NCBI GenBank assembly: GCA_903897565.1
Contig: CAIUCF010000882.1
Coordinates: 1-7,547, forward strand
From: an uncultured Rhodospirillales bacterium
GTDB lineage: Bacteria; Pseudomonadota; Alphaproteobacteria; ATCC43930; CGMCC-115725
Direction: 5' to 3'
Length of the DNA: 7,547 nucleotides
Made by a program: the position numbers and the translations under genes. Below are positions 1 through 6,301 of this stretch, piece by piece (the first letter of the stretch is position 1; each line of letters begins with the position of its first letter). The notes below the pieces were generated by a model, which saw only the letters and a program-made list of their open reading frames with translations, was not told where the DNA came from and made no database searches.

Positions 1-4
1 CCAG

Positions 5-661
5 GTGGTCCTCGACGTCGCCGAAAGCCACGGCGTCGAACAACTGGGCCTGATGAACAACCAGGTCTGGCAGGAAGACCCGAAGCGGCTCGTGTTCACT
101 TTGGCGCGCTACAAATTCGTCGCCAAGATGCTCGCGGGTCAGGCCGATGTCGTCGAAATCGGCTGCGGCGACGGCTTCGGTTCGCGGATTGTCAAACAGG
201 AGGTCGGTGCGCTCCTCATCACCGATTTCGATCCCCTGTTCATCGCTGATTTCGAGGCCCGTGGCCATCCGGCCTGGCCGATCGCGGCGCGCGTCCACGA
301 CATGCTGGAAGCCCCGCTCGAGCGCCGCTTCGACGCCCTGTACAGCCTCGATGTCCTTGAACATATCGCACCCGCCGACGAGCCTCGCTTCCTCGCCCAT
401 GTGACACAGTCGCTGAAGCCGCAAGGGGTCGCGATCATCGGCATGCCGTCCTTGGAATCGCAGGCCCACGCCTCGCCCGCCAGCGCGGCCGGGCATGTCA
501 ATTGCCAGTCCGGGCAGACCTTGCGACGGACATTGCGCGCGCATTTCCATACCGTCTTCATGTTTTCGATGAATGATGAAGTCATCCACACCGGTTTCAT
601 GCCGATGGCCCATTATCTCCTGGCCGTCTGCGTCGGACCGAAGCACGGCGAAGGACCCTAG
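5..661 (+). CDS. Class I SAM-dependent methyltransferase (5' end may lie upstream)
   Basis: Predicted small-molecule or sugar methyltransferase with a Rossmann fold, probably cytosolic. Seen: motif I EIGCGDGFG at residues 51-59, an acidic motif II region around D74-D76 (TDFDP), and motif IV/post-I LDVLEH at 115-120. Distinctive conserved-looking stretches are NNQVWQEDPKRLVF near the N-terminus, GMPSLESQ at 146-153 and SMNDEVIHTGF at 188-198. From memory, similar sequences recur in surface-carbohydrate clusters as unnamed SAM methyltransferases. The start is unsettled: GTG at 5 is the first in-frame start in the window, the frame stays open to the window edge, and an in-frame ATG lies at 53 just before the conserved NNQVW block. 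The stop abuts the next gene's TTG start with no gap. The substrate cannot be read from sequence; a hydroxyl or amine of the cluster's sugar is an inference. Confidence 0.85.
   Translation: MVLDVAESHGVEQLGLMNNQVWQEDPKRLVFTLARYKFVAKMLAGQADVVEIGCGDGFGSRIVKQEVGALLITDFDPLFIADFEARGHPAWPIAARVHDMLEAPLERRFDALYSLDVLEHIAPADEPRFLAHVTQSLKPQGVAIIGMPSLESQAHASPASAAGHVNCQSGQTLRRTLRAHFHTVFMFSMNDEVIHTGFMPMAHYLLAVCVGPKHGEGP
651..655 (+). promoter_or_regulatory. Ribosome binding site for the first SDR gene
   Basis: AAGGA lies inside the last codons of the upstream methyltransferase gene. It sits 6 nt before TTG 662 and 12 nt before ATG 668. The spacing favours the TTG start, which would place the two genes end to end; the ATG two codons later remains possible. 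The protein differs only by two residues before MDLVTGG. Confidence 0.5.
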
Positions 662-1654
662 TTGACCATGGATCTCGTGACCGGCGGCAGCGGCTTCATC
701 GGCAGCCATCTCGTCGACGCTCTGGTCGCCCAGGGGCGGTCCGTTCGGGTCGTCGACAATCTGGCCGTCGGCCGTCTCGCCAACCTGCAGCAGCACGAGG
801 GCAATCCGGCGGTCGCGTTCTTTCACGCCGATGTCAGCGACGCGCCGCGTATGCTCGAGCTGACCGAGGGTGTCGATCGCATCTTCCATCTCGCCGGTCT
901 CGCCGACATCGTCCCCTCAGTCGAGAATCCGACGGCGTATTTCCGGGCCAACGTCACGGGGACCCTGGCGGTCCTGGAGGCCGCGCGGGCTCACGGAGTG
1001 AAACGCCTCGTCTATACCGCATCCTCGTCCTGCTACGGCATTCCCGACCAATACCCGACGCCGGAAACCGCGCCCGCCGATCCGCGCTATCCCTATGCGC
1101 TGACCAAATATCTCGGCGAGCAGCTGGTCATCCATTGGGCCAAGCTCTACAGCCTGCCCGCAGTGGCGGTCCGGTTCTTCAACGTCTACGGGCCGAGGGC
1201 GCGGACCAGCGGCACTTATGGCGCGGTGTTCGGCGTATTCCTCGCCCAGCTCCGCGCGGGGAAGCCGCTGACCGTGGTCGGCGACGGCACGCAGTCCCGC
1301 GACTTCACCTATGTCGACGACGCGGTATCGGGTCTCCTGGCCGTCGCGGAGAGTCCCTATTCCGGCGAATCCTTCAATCTCGGCTCCGGTCAGCCCGTCT
1401 CGGTCAATCGTCTGGTCGAGTTGCTCGGGGTTCGGGAGACCGTGCCCCTGCCGAAGCGGCCGGGCGAACCCGACATCACCCATGCCGATATCAGTAAAGT
1501 CCGACGCCTGATCGGGTGGTCGCCGCGCGTCGGAATAGAGGAAGGAGTCGGCCACATGCTCGAGCATCTCGATTATTGGCGCGACGCCCCGGTCTGGACC
1601 CCCGATAGCATCGAGGCCGCGACCGAGGCCTGGTTCAAACATCTGAAATCGTGA
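662..1654 (+). CDS. NAD-dependent epimerase/dehydratase, extended SDR family (sugar-nucleotide epimerase)
   Basis: Predicted cytosolic NAD(P)-dependent enzyme acting on a nucleotide sugar, most like UDP-glucose/UDP-GlcNAc 4-epimerases. Seen: the nucleotide-binding motif TGGSGFIGSHL at 7-17, an acidic residue after strand 2 (VDN, 31-33), HLAG at 76-79, the serine-rich active-site strand SSSCYG at 121-126, and the catalytic YxxxK with Y145 and K149. RFFNVYGPR at 171-179 and RDFTYVDD at 213-220 are typical of GalE/WbpP-like extended SDRs. The 330-residue length is normal. The C-terminus carries a roughly 20-residue tail (WTPDSIEAATEAWFKHL), slightly beyond the usual end. The stop overlaps the next start as GTGA (4 nt), so translation is probably coupled. 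Family assignment is strong. Whether it epimerises C4 or another carbon, or dehydrates, is not readable; next to heptose-type genes an NDP-heptose substrate is plausible. Confidence 0.9.
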   Translation: MTMDLVTGGSGFIGSHLVDALVAQGRSVRVVDNLAVGRLANLQQHEGNPAVAFFHADVSDAPRMLELTEGVDRIFHLAGLADIVPSVENPTAYFRANVTGTLAVLEAARAHGVKRLVYTASSSCYGIPDQYPTPETAPADPRYPYALTKYLGEQLVIHWAKLYSLPAVAVRFFNVYGPRARTSGTYGAVFGVFLAQLRAGKPLTVVGDGTQSRDFTYVDDAVSGLLAVAESPYSGESFNLGSGQPVSVNRLVELLGVRETVPLPKRPGEPDITHADISKVRRLIGWSPRVGIEEGVGHMLEHLDYWRDAPVWTPDSIEAATEAWFKHLKS

Positions 1655-3192
1655 GAATCAATCCCGTGTCCCGTGAAAAGATCCACTCGCTCGATCGTCT
1701 CGCCGAACTCGTCGGCGACGCCCGGGCCGCCGGCCGCAACATCGTCCTCGCCCACGGCGTTTTCGACCTGATGCATCTCGGCCATATCCGCCATCTTCAG
1801 GAGGCGCGATCCTGCGGCGACGCGCTGGTCGTCACCCTGACGGCCGACCGCCACGTCAACAAAGGTCCCGGGCGGCCGGTGTTCAATCAGCAGATGCGGG
1901 CAGAGATGATCGCAGCGCTGGAATTCGTCGACTGGGTCGCCATCAACGATGCCCCGACGGCGACCCCGATCCTGCGCAGCCTCAAGCCCTCGGTCTACGT
2001 CAAGGGCATCGAATACGCTGAAGCGGCGGATGACGTGACCGGCGGCATCATCGAAGAGCGCGAGGCCGTGGAGGCGGGCGGCGGGCGGATCCACTTCACC
2101 GACGACATCACTTTCAGCTCGTCGTCGCTGATCAACCAGCATCTCGGCATCTATGACGAGGAGCTGCGCAGCTATCTCGACGGCATCCGGACATCGACCT
2201 TGCGCAACGAACTCGTCGCCTTGATCGACAGCGTCAGCAACCTCGAAGTCACGCTGGTCGGCGATACGATCATCGACGAATACCAATATGTCGAACCCCT
2301 GGGCAAGTCGCCCAAGGAGAACATGATCGCCACCCGCTTTCGCGATCGCGAGTTATTCGCCGGCGGCGTCATCGCCGCGGCCAACCACGTCGCCGGTTTC
2401 TGTGCCAAGGTCAAGGTGGTGACCTGCCTCGGCGAGGACGAGAGCTTCGAGGAGCTCGTGCGCCACAGCCTGCGGCCGAACGTCGAGCTGCATATCGTGC
2501 CGATCGCGGGTCGCCCCACGGTCCGCAAGTGCCGCTTCATCGACTCCGGCTATCTCCGCAAGATGTTCGAGGTCTACACGTTCGACGAAACCCCGATCCA
2601 CGGAGCTGAGGAAGCCACGCTCGAAGCCATGGTCCGCGATATCTGCGGGGCGGCGGATGTCGTCATCGCCACCGATTTCGGCCACGGCATGATCACCCCC
2701 CGGATCGTGGACGCGCTCCAGGAAAGCGCCAAATTCCTGGCCGTCAATACCCAGACCAACAGCGCCAATCTCGGCTACAACCTGATCACGCGCTACGCCC
2801 GTGCCGACTATATCTGCATCGACGCCCCCGAAGCCCGTCTCGCGATGGCCGACAAGTTCAGCGATCTTTCCGACATGATCGTCGACAAGCTCGCGCAACG
2901 CGTCGATTGTCCCCAGCTGATCGTGACCCGGGGCAAACAGGGCTGCACGACGTTCAGCCGCCACACGGGCCTGCACGATATCCCCTCCTTCACCAAGACG
3001 GTGGTGGACACGGTGGGGGCCGGCGACGCGTTTCTCGCGGTGACTTCGCCACTGGTCGCGGCGGGCGGGCGCATGGACCATATCGGCTTCATCGGCAATG
3101 CTGCCGGCGCCATGAAAGTGGGCATCGTCGGCCATCGCCGCTCGGTCGAGAAAGCGCCGCTCGTCAAATACATCACCGCACTGCTCAAATAG
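1651..3192 (+). CDS. Bifunctional cytidylyltransferase-like / PfkB-family sugar kinase (HldE-like domains in reversed order)
   Basis: Predicted two-domain cytosolic enzyme that phosphorylates a sugar phosphate and transfers a nucleotide to it. N-terminal nucleotidylyltransferase at about 28-165: HGVFDLMHLGH at 35-45 contains the GxFDxxHxGH signature (H42, H45), KGIEY at 118-122 matches the substrate-proximal strand, and SSSSL at 156-160 is the ISSTxI-like nucleotide motif. A linker runs about 166-197. The C-terminal PfkB kinase covers about 198-513: VGDTIIDEY at 203-211, GKSPKEN at 218-224, AGG at 237-239, VTRGKQG at 425-431, and DTVGAGDAF at 453-461 with D459 as the predicted catalytic base. 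E. coli HldE has kinase first and nucleotidylyltransferase second, so the order here is swapped. GTG 1651 is inside the preceding stop; GTG 1666 is an alternative. A D-glycero-D-manno-heptose phosphate substrate is inferred from the adjacent GmhA-like gene; the nucleotide (ADP, GDP or CDP) is undetermined. Confidence 0.88.
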   Translation: MRINPVSREKIHSLDRLAELVGDARAAGRNIVLAHGVFDLMHLGHIRHLQEARSCGDALVVTLTADRHVNKGPGRPVFNQQMRAEMIAALEFVDWVAINDAPTATPILRSLKPSVYVKGIEYAEAADDVTGGIIEEREAVEAGGGRIHFTDDITFSSSSLINQHLGIYDEELRSYLDGIRTSTLRNELVALIDSVSNLEVTLVGDTIIDEYQYVEPLGKSPKENMIATRFRDRELFAGGVIAAANHVAGFCAKVKVVTCLGEDESFEELVRHSLRPNVELHIVPIAGRPTVRKCRFIDSGYLRKMFEVYTFDETPIHGAEEATLEAMVRDICGAADVVIATDFGHGMITPRIVDALQESAKFLAVNTQTNSANLGYNLITRYARADYICIDAPEARLAMADKFSDLSDMIVDKLAQRVDCPQLIVTRGKQGCTTFSRHTGLHDIPSFTKTVVDTVGAGDAFLAVTSPLVAAGGRMDHIGFIGNAAGAMKVGIVGHRRSVEKAPLVKYITALLK

Positions 3193-3195
3193 GAG
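3191..3195 (+). promoter_or_regulatory. Ribosome binding site of the GmhA-like gene, embedded in the preceding stop
   Basis: AGGAG overlaps the last two bases of the TAG stop of the fusion gene and lies 5 nt before ATG 3201. It fixes that ATG as the start. The same frame is open for about 98 codons upstream, but that part is a shadow of the kinase gene. Confidence 0.75.
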
Positions 3196-3200
3196 CCGGC

Positions 3201-3785
3201 ATGAAAGCGCGCATCGAGGGGTATTTCGACGAGTTGAGACGGCTGGCCGCGGGCGCGGCCGTCACCGATCTCGAAGGGAACAGGGTCGATCAGGCCGCCG
3301 CCATCGGCTGGGCGATCGAAACCGCCAAGGCGACCCATGCCGCGGGGAACAAGCTGATGTTCATCGGCAATGGCGGCAGCGCGGGGATCGCGAGCCACAT
3401 GGCCATCGATTATGCCAAGAATGGCGGTCTGCGCGCCATGGCGTTCAACGACGGTGCGGCGCTCACCTGCCTCGGCAACGACCTCGGCTATGACCAGGTC
3501 TTCGCCCAGCAACTCGACTGGCACGCCCGCCCCGGGGATTTGCTGATCGCGATCAGCAGCTCCGGTCGTTCGGCCAATATCCTCAATGCCGTGGCCGTGG
3601 CCCGCAGCCGTTCGTGCCGGATCCTGACGCTCAGCGGGTTCGATCCGGCCAACCCCTTGCGTCGTCTCGGTGATCGCAATTTCTTCGTCGCCAGCCACGA
3701 GTACGGCTTCGTCGAAATCAGCCACCTGGCGCTGTGCCACGCGATCTTGGACCTCGCCATGGGCTGGCAGCCCGGCAAAGCCTAA
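3201..3785 (+). CDS. gmhA: SIS-domain sugar-phosphate isomerase, GmhA-like (sedoheptulose-7-phosphate isomerase)
   Basis: Predicted cytosolic isomerase converting sedoheptulose 7-phosphate to D-glycero-D-manno-heptose 7-phosphate, the first step of heptose synthesis. It has 194 residues, against about 192 for E. coli GmhA. Seen: phosphate-binding GNGGSA at 56-61, GNDLGYDQVF at 92-101 (GmhA-typical), and the second serine loop ISSSGRSANI at 118-127. By recalled alignment to E. coli GmhA, the metal ligands H61/E65/Q172/H180 correspond here to H66, D70, E172 and H180. Two of the four are therefore changed (E to D, Q to E), and the protein might use a related substrate. DiaA-type SIS proteins lack such a metal site, so the retained H66/H180 pair favours an isomerase. 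The start is set by AGGAG 5 nt upstream. It follows the kinase/nucleotidylyltransferase gene by 8 nt, as expected for one pathway. Confident on family, moderate on exact reaction. Confidence 0.85.
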   Translation: MKARIEGYFDELRRLAAGAAVTDLEGNRVDQAAAIGWAIETAKATHAAGNKLMFIGNGGSAGIASHMAIDYAKNGGLRAMAFNDGAALTCLGNDLGYDQVFAQQLDWHARPGDLLIAISSSGRSANILNAVAVARSRSCRILTLSGFDPANPLRRLGDRNFFVASHEYGFVEISHLALCHAILDLAMGWQPGKA

Positions 3786-3827
3786 CGACCTGTCGCCCCG
3801 ACGACCGCTTCAATATTGGATTGTGAG

Positions 3828-4850
3828 ATGGAGAATAACGTGACCCAGGAAACCGCGCGACACTGGAAGGTCCTGGTCGTCGGCGGCGCCGGCTATGTCG
3901 GCAGCCGGCTGGTGCCAAAGCTGCTCGAAGCCGGGCACGACGTCTCGGTGCTCGACCTTTACCTCTACGGCGACGATGTCTTCGGGCCCTACTCGAGCCA
4001 TGCCCGGCTGCGCCAGATCCGCGGCGACATGCGCGAAGCGGTCGTGGTCGCAGAGGCGCTCGCCGGCTGCGACGCGGTCATTCACCTGGCCTGCATCTCG
4101 AACGACCCCTCCTTCGATCTCAATCCGGAGCTGGGCCGCTCGATCAATTACGATTGCTTCCGGCCGATGGTGCGCGCCGCCAAGGATGCCGGGGTGCAGC
4201 GCTTCGTCTACGCCTCGTCCTCCAGCGTCTACGGGATCAAGAGCGATCCGAACGTCGTCGAGACCCTCGCGCTCGAACCCCTCACCGACTATTCGAAATT
4301 CAAGGCGCTGTGCGAAGACGTCCTGCTCGAGGAACGCGAGCCGGGCTTCGTCCCCCTGATTCTGCGCCCCGCCACGGTGTGCGGCTATGCGCGTCGGCTA
4401 CGGCTCGATCTCGCGGTCAATATCCTGACGACCCACGCGGTGATGAACGGGAGAATAAGGGTATTCGGCGGCTCGCAGTCCCGACCCAATATCAACATCG
4501 AAGACATGACGGATCTGTACGTCCAGTCGCTGCAATATCCCGATGCCCTGATCGACGGTCAGATCTTCAATGCCGGGTACGAAAACTATTCCGTCATGGA
4601 ACTCGCCGAGATCGTGCGCGACGCGGTCGATCCCAAGGTCGCGATCGACGTCGTCCCGACCGACGATCTGCGCTCCTACCATATCTCGTCGGCCAAGATC
4701 GCGCGCGAACTCGGTTTCACGCCGCGTCATTCGCTCGGCGATGCGGTGCTGGGCTTAAAGGCCGCACTCGCCGGCGGCCAGATTTCGGACCCGATGAACA
4801 ATCCCTTGTACTACAATATCAAGCTGATGAAGCAGGTTGGGCTGCAATGA
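3828..4850 (+). CDS. NAD-dependent epimerase/dehydratase, extended SDR family (second copy)
   Basis: Predicted nucleotide-sugar epimerase, dehydratase or reductase in the cytosol. Numbering from ATG 3828 (340 residues): Rossmann motif VGGAGYVGSRL at 18-28, acidic end of strand 2 at D43, HLAC at 86-89, SSSSVYG at 130-136, catalytic YxxxK as Y155-K159 (YSKFK), and LRPATVCGYARR at 179-190 before the substrate-binding half. The variant VCGYA loop and NIEDMTD (224-229 region) resemble the NAD epimerase branch found in O-antigen and heptose-modification loci rather than classical GalE; this is recalled, not computed. The protein is clearly different from the first SDR, so this is not a tandem duplication. 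Possible starts are TTG 3816, ATG 3828 and GTG 3840; GTG 3840 has the better Shine-Dalgarno sequence (GGAG, 6 nt). It is preceded by the widest gap in the window (42 nt) and followed by 18 nt before the HAD gene. Exact chemistry is unknown. Confidence 0.88.
   Translation: MENNVTQETARHWKVLVVGGAGYVGSRLVPKLLEAGHDVSVLDLYLYGDDVFGPYSSHARLRQIRGDMREAVVVAEALAGCDAVIHLACISNDPSFDLNPELGRSINYDCFRPMVRAAKDAGVQRFVYASSSSVYGIKSDPNVVETLALEPLTDYSKFKALCEDVLLEEREPGFVPLILRPATVCGYARRLRLDLAVNILTTHAVMNGRIRVFGGSQSRPNINIEDMTDLYVQSLQYPDALIDGQIFNAGYENYSVMELAEIVRDAVDPKVAIDVVPTDDLRSYHISSAKIARELGFTPRHSLGDAVLGLKAALAGGQISDPMNNPLYYNIKLMKQVGLQ
3830..3833 (+). promoter_or_regulatory. Candidate ribosome binding site for an alternative GTG 3840 start of the second SDR gene
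   Basis: GGAG overlaps the G of ATG 3828 and lies 6 nt upstream of in-frame GTG 3840, which is better placed than anything before ATG 3828 (only TTGGA at 3816-3820, 7 nt away). Either start leaves the Rossmann strand KVLVVGG intact, so the true N-terminus may be four residues shorter than given. Confidence 0.4.
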
Positions 4851-4857
4851 TGCGAGG

Positions 4858-4863
4858 GTGAGG
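4858..4863 (+). promoter_or_regulatory. Ribosome binding site of the HAD phosphatase gene
   Basis: GTGAGG lies 5 nt upstream of GTG 4869 in the 18-nt gap after the second SDR gene. It supports the GTG as a real start; the HAD motif I begins only five residues later, so a start further downstream would destroy the active site. Confidence 0.55.
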
Positions 4864-4868
4864 CCACG

Positions 4869-5492
4869 GTGCTGATCGGTTTGGATCTCGACAACACGAT
4901 CATCGATTACGACGCCGCTTTTTCTCGTCTCGGGCAATCCATGGGACTGCTTCCAGTGGGGTTCGAGGGTCCGAAGCTGGCGGCGCGGACCTTATTGTGG
5001 CGCCAGCCGGAGGGCGATCTGCTATGGCAACGGCTGCAAGCCGCGGTCTATGGGCCCGGGATCGGCGAAGCCTCGCCTGCAGATGGCGTCCACGCCTTCA
5101 TGACATGGTGCCGCGGCCAGGGGCATGATCTGTCGATCGTCAGCCACAAGAGCCAGTTCGCCGCGGCGGACCCGCAGGGCAGCGATCTTCGCGTCTGTGC
5201 CCGCGCGTGGCTGGAACAGGCCGGAATTGCCGGGGCGCTCGTGGCGCCCGAGGCCGTCTATTTTGAAGATACCCGGCGAGCCAAACTCGAGCGCATTGCC
5301 GGTCTCGGCTGCCGATACTTCGTTGACGATCTTGAAGAGGTATTGCTTGACCCGGCGTTTCCCCACGAGACCCAGGCGATCCATTTCGCACCGACGCCGG
5401 GGGAAGCCGCGGCCCGGGGACTGCCCTGTTTTCCGTCCTGGCAGCAGATCGCCGGGTATATCGAGAACGATAGCATTCGGAGCCGTCCATGA
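4869..5492 (+). CDS. HAD-superfamily hydrolase (probable sugar phosphatase)
   Basis: Predicted cytosolic phosphatase of 207 residues. Seen: motif I DLDNT at 6-10 with nucleophile D6 and acid/base D8; motif II serine S92 in IVSHKS; motif III lysine, most likely K139 in RRAKLERI; motif IV FVDDLEEVL at 151-159 with D153/D154 for Mg2+. A helical stretch of about 60 residues between motifs I and II would act as a small cap. The DLDNT form differs from the DRDG(V/T)IN form of GmhB, so this is not a standard heptose-bisphosphate phosphatase. Its place among isomerase and kinase/nucleotidylyltransferase genes nevertheless makes a sugar-bisphosphate 7-phosphatase role attractive (inference). Other possibilities are a nucleotidase or housekeeping phosphatase. 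GTG start supported by an upstream GTGAGG; the stop overlaps the oxygenase start as ATGA. Confidence 0.82.
   Translation: MLIGLDLDNTIIDYDAAFSRLGQSMGLLPVGFEGPKLAARTLLWRQPEGDLLWQRLQAAVYGPGIGEASPADGVHAFMTWCRGQGHDLSIVSHKSQFAAADPQGSDLRVCARAWLEQAGIAGALVAPEAVYFEDTRRAKLERIAGLGCRYFVDDLEEVLLDPAFPHETQAIHFAPTPGEAAARGLPCFPSWQQIAGYIENDSIRSRP
5479..5482 (+). promoter_or_regulatory. Ribosome binding site of the oxygenase gene
   Basis: GGAG inside the end of the HAD gene, 6 nt before ATG 5489. Together with the ATGA stop/start overlap it supports coupled translation of the phosphatase and oxygenase. Confidence 0.55.
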
Positions 5493-6301
5493 ACGATTTT
5501 GACTTCAGGGAAGCGGCCGAGATCGAGCGCGGCGAGCAACTGCTCCGGGACGGCTATGTCATCGAGCCCGTCGAGAACCGCCCCGCCCTCGACCGCCTGC
5601 GTGATCTGATGGTCACCGTCGCCTGCGGGTACCTGAGCACACCGCTGCCCTCGGATCCTGAGCTCTGGTTGAACCGCATCGGTGACCTGGTCTCAGTCGA
5701 GCGCCTGAACGCCTTCCGTATCGCCGTTATCGCCGGCATGAACGCCGAGCCCTGGGTGCGGCGCGCCTATTTCGATCTGGCCCGAAACGCGCTGAGCAGT
5801 CTGGTCGGCAACGAATTGGCGATGCAGCGCCGCCTCAACGTGTCGATCCAGCTGCCTGGGGACGACAGTTCGTTGCTGCCGCTGCATGCCGATACCTGGT
5901 CCGGCGACTCGCCATTCGAGATGGTGCTCTGGGTCCCGTTCACGCGTTGTTTCGGCACCAAGGCGATGTTTCTCCTGCCGCCGGGGCCCAGTGACACCTT
6001 CGCGACCCATATGCACACGTTCAAGACGGCAGGGGTCGAGGCCGCTTATGAAGCGGTGAAGAGCGATCTCGCCTGGATCGAGATCGATTACGGCCGGTTC
6101 ATGCTGTTCAATCAGAACCTGCCGCATGGCAATCGGATCAACCGCGAAAACGAGACCCGCTGGTCGACCAATTGCCGTTTCAAGGGCCTGTTCACACCCT
6201 ACGCCGACAAGAAATTGGGCGAATTCTTCGAGCCGATCACGTTGCGGCCGGCGAGCCGGCTCGGCCTCGATTACGTGATGCCGGAGGGCTTCGATGAGTG
6301 A
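5489..6301 (+). CDS. 2-oxoglutarate/Fe(II)-dependent oxygenase of sporadic carbohydrate clusters
   Basis: Predicted non-haem iron oxygenase of 270 residues that would hydroxylate or otherwise oxidise a sugar intermediate, using O2 and 2-oxoglutarate. Seen: an HxD pair H133-A-D135 in LPLHADTWSGD, a core strand FEMVLWVPF at 143-151, and a distal H213 in NLPHGN followed 11 residues later by R224 (ETRWS), the usual spacing for the 2OG-binding arginine. These make a plausible complete 2-His-1-carboxylate facial triad. The overall pattern matches my recollection of the group named 'sporadic carbohydrate cluster 2OG-Fe(II) oxygenase', and the very next gene is the LIC12192-type partner described for such clusters. 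No signal peptide is seen, so it is cytosolic. The ATG overlaps the upstream stop by 4 nt and the stop overlaps the next gene by 8 nt. Substrate is unknown; the cluster's NDP-sugar is the leading guess. Confidence 0.85.
   Translation: MNDFDFREAAEIERGEQLLRDGYVIEPVENRPALDRLRDLMVTVACGYLSTPLPSDPELWLNRIGDLVSVERLNAFRIAVIAGMNAEPWVRRAYFDLARNALSSLVGNELAMQRRLNVSIQLPGDDSSLLPLHADTWSGDSPFEMVLWVPFTRCFGTKAMFLLPPGPSDTFATHMHTFKTAGVEAAYEAVKSDLAWIEIDYGRFMLFNQNLPHGNRINRENETRWSTNCRFKGLFTPYADKKLGEFFEPITLRPASRLGLDYVMPEGFDE
6283..6287 (+). promoter_or_regulatory. Ribosome binding site of the LIC12192-type gene
   Basis: GGAGG inside the last codons of the oxygenase gene, 6 nt before ATG 6294. This is the strongest Shine-Dalgarno sequence in the window and decides the start of the small gene, which overlaps the oxygenase by 8 nt. 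Confidence 0.7.

Noticed and set aside
2907..3200. N-terminal extension of the GmhA-like frame upstream of ATG 3201
   Set aside because: It is a shadow of the kinase domain in another frame. ATG 3201 has AGGAG at 5 nt and gives the normal GmhA length of 194 residues.
2808..3740. Long minus-strand open frame of about 310 codons across the kinase and isomerase genes, and similar ones at 917-1642, 1573-2286, 2353-3135 and 6616-7401
   Set aside because: They lie opposite genes with clear family motifs, show no recognisable motif of their own, have Asp/Arg/Gly/Ala-heavy composition typical of GC-rich shadow frames, and overlap one another.
3201..3785. DiaA-type replication-initiation SIS protein
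   Set aside because: DiaA-like proteins lack the metal-site histidines; here H66 and H180 are present and the gene sits beside a sugar kinase/nucleotidylyltransferase.
3786..3827. Possible terminator or promoter in the 42-nt gap before the second SDR gene
   Set aside because: The only inverted repeat seen is a 4-bp GTCG/CGAC stem (3792-3802) with no T-run after it, and I could find no convincing -35/-10 pair. It looks like an ordinary intra-operon gap.
4154..4861. Plus-strand open frame of 235 codons inside the second SDR gene
   Set aside because: Arg-rich out-of-frame translation of a gene with intact SDR motifs; no family motif of its own.
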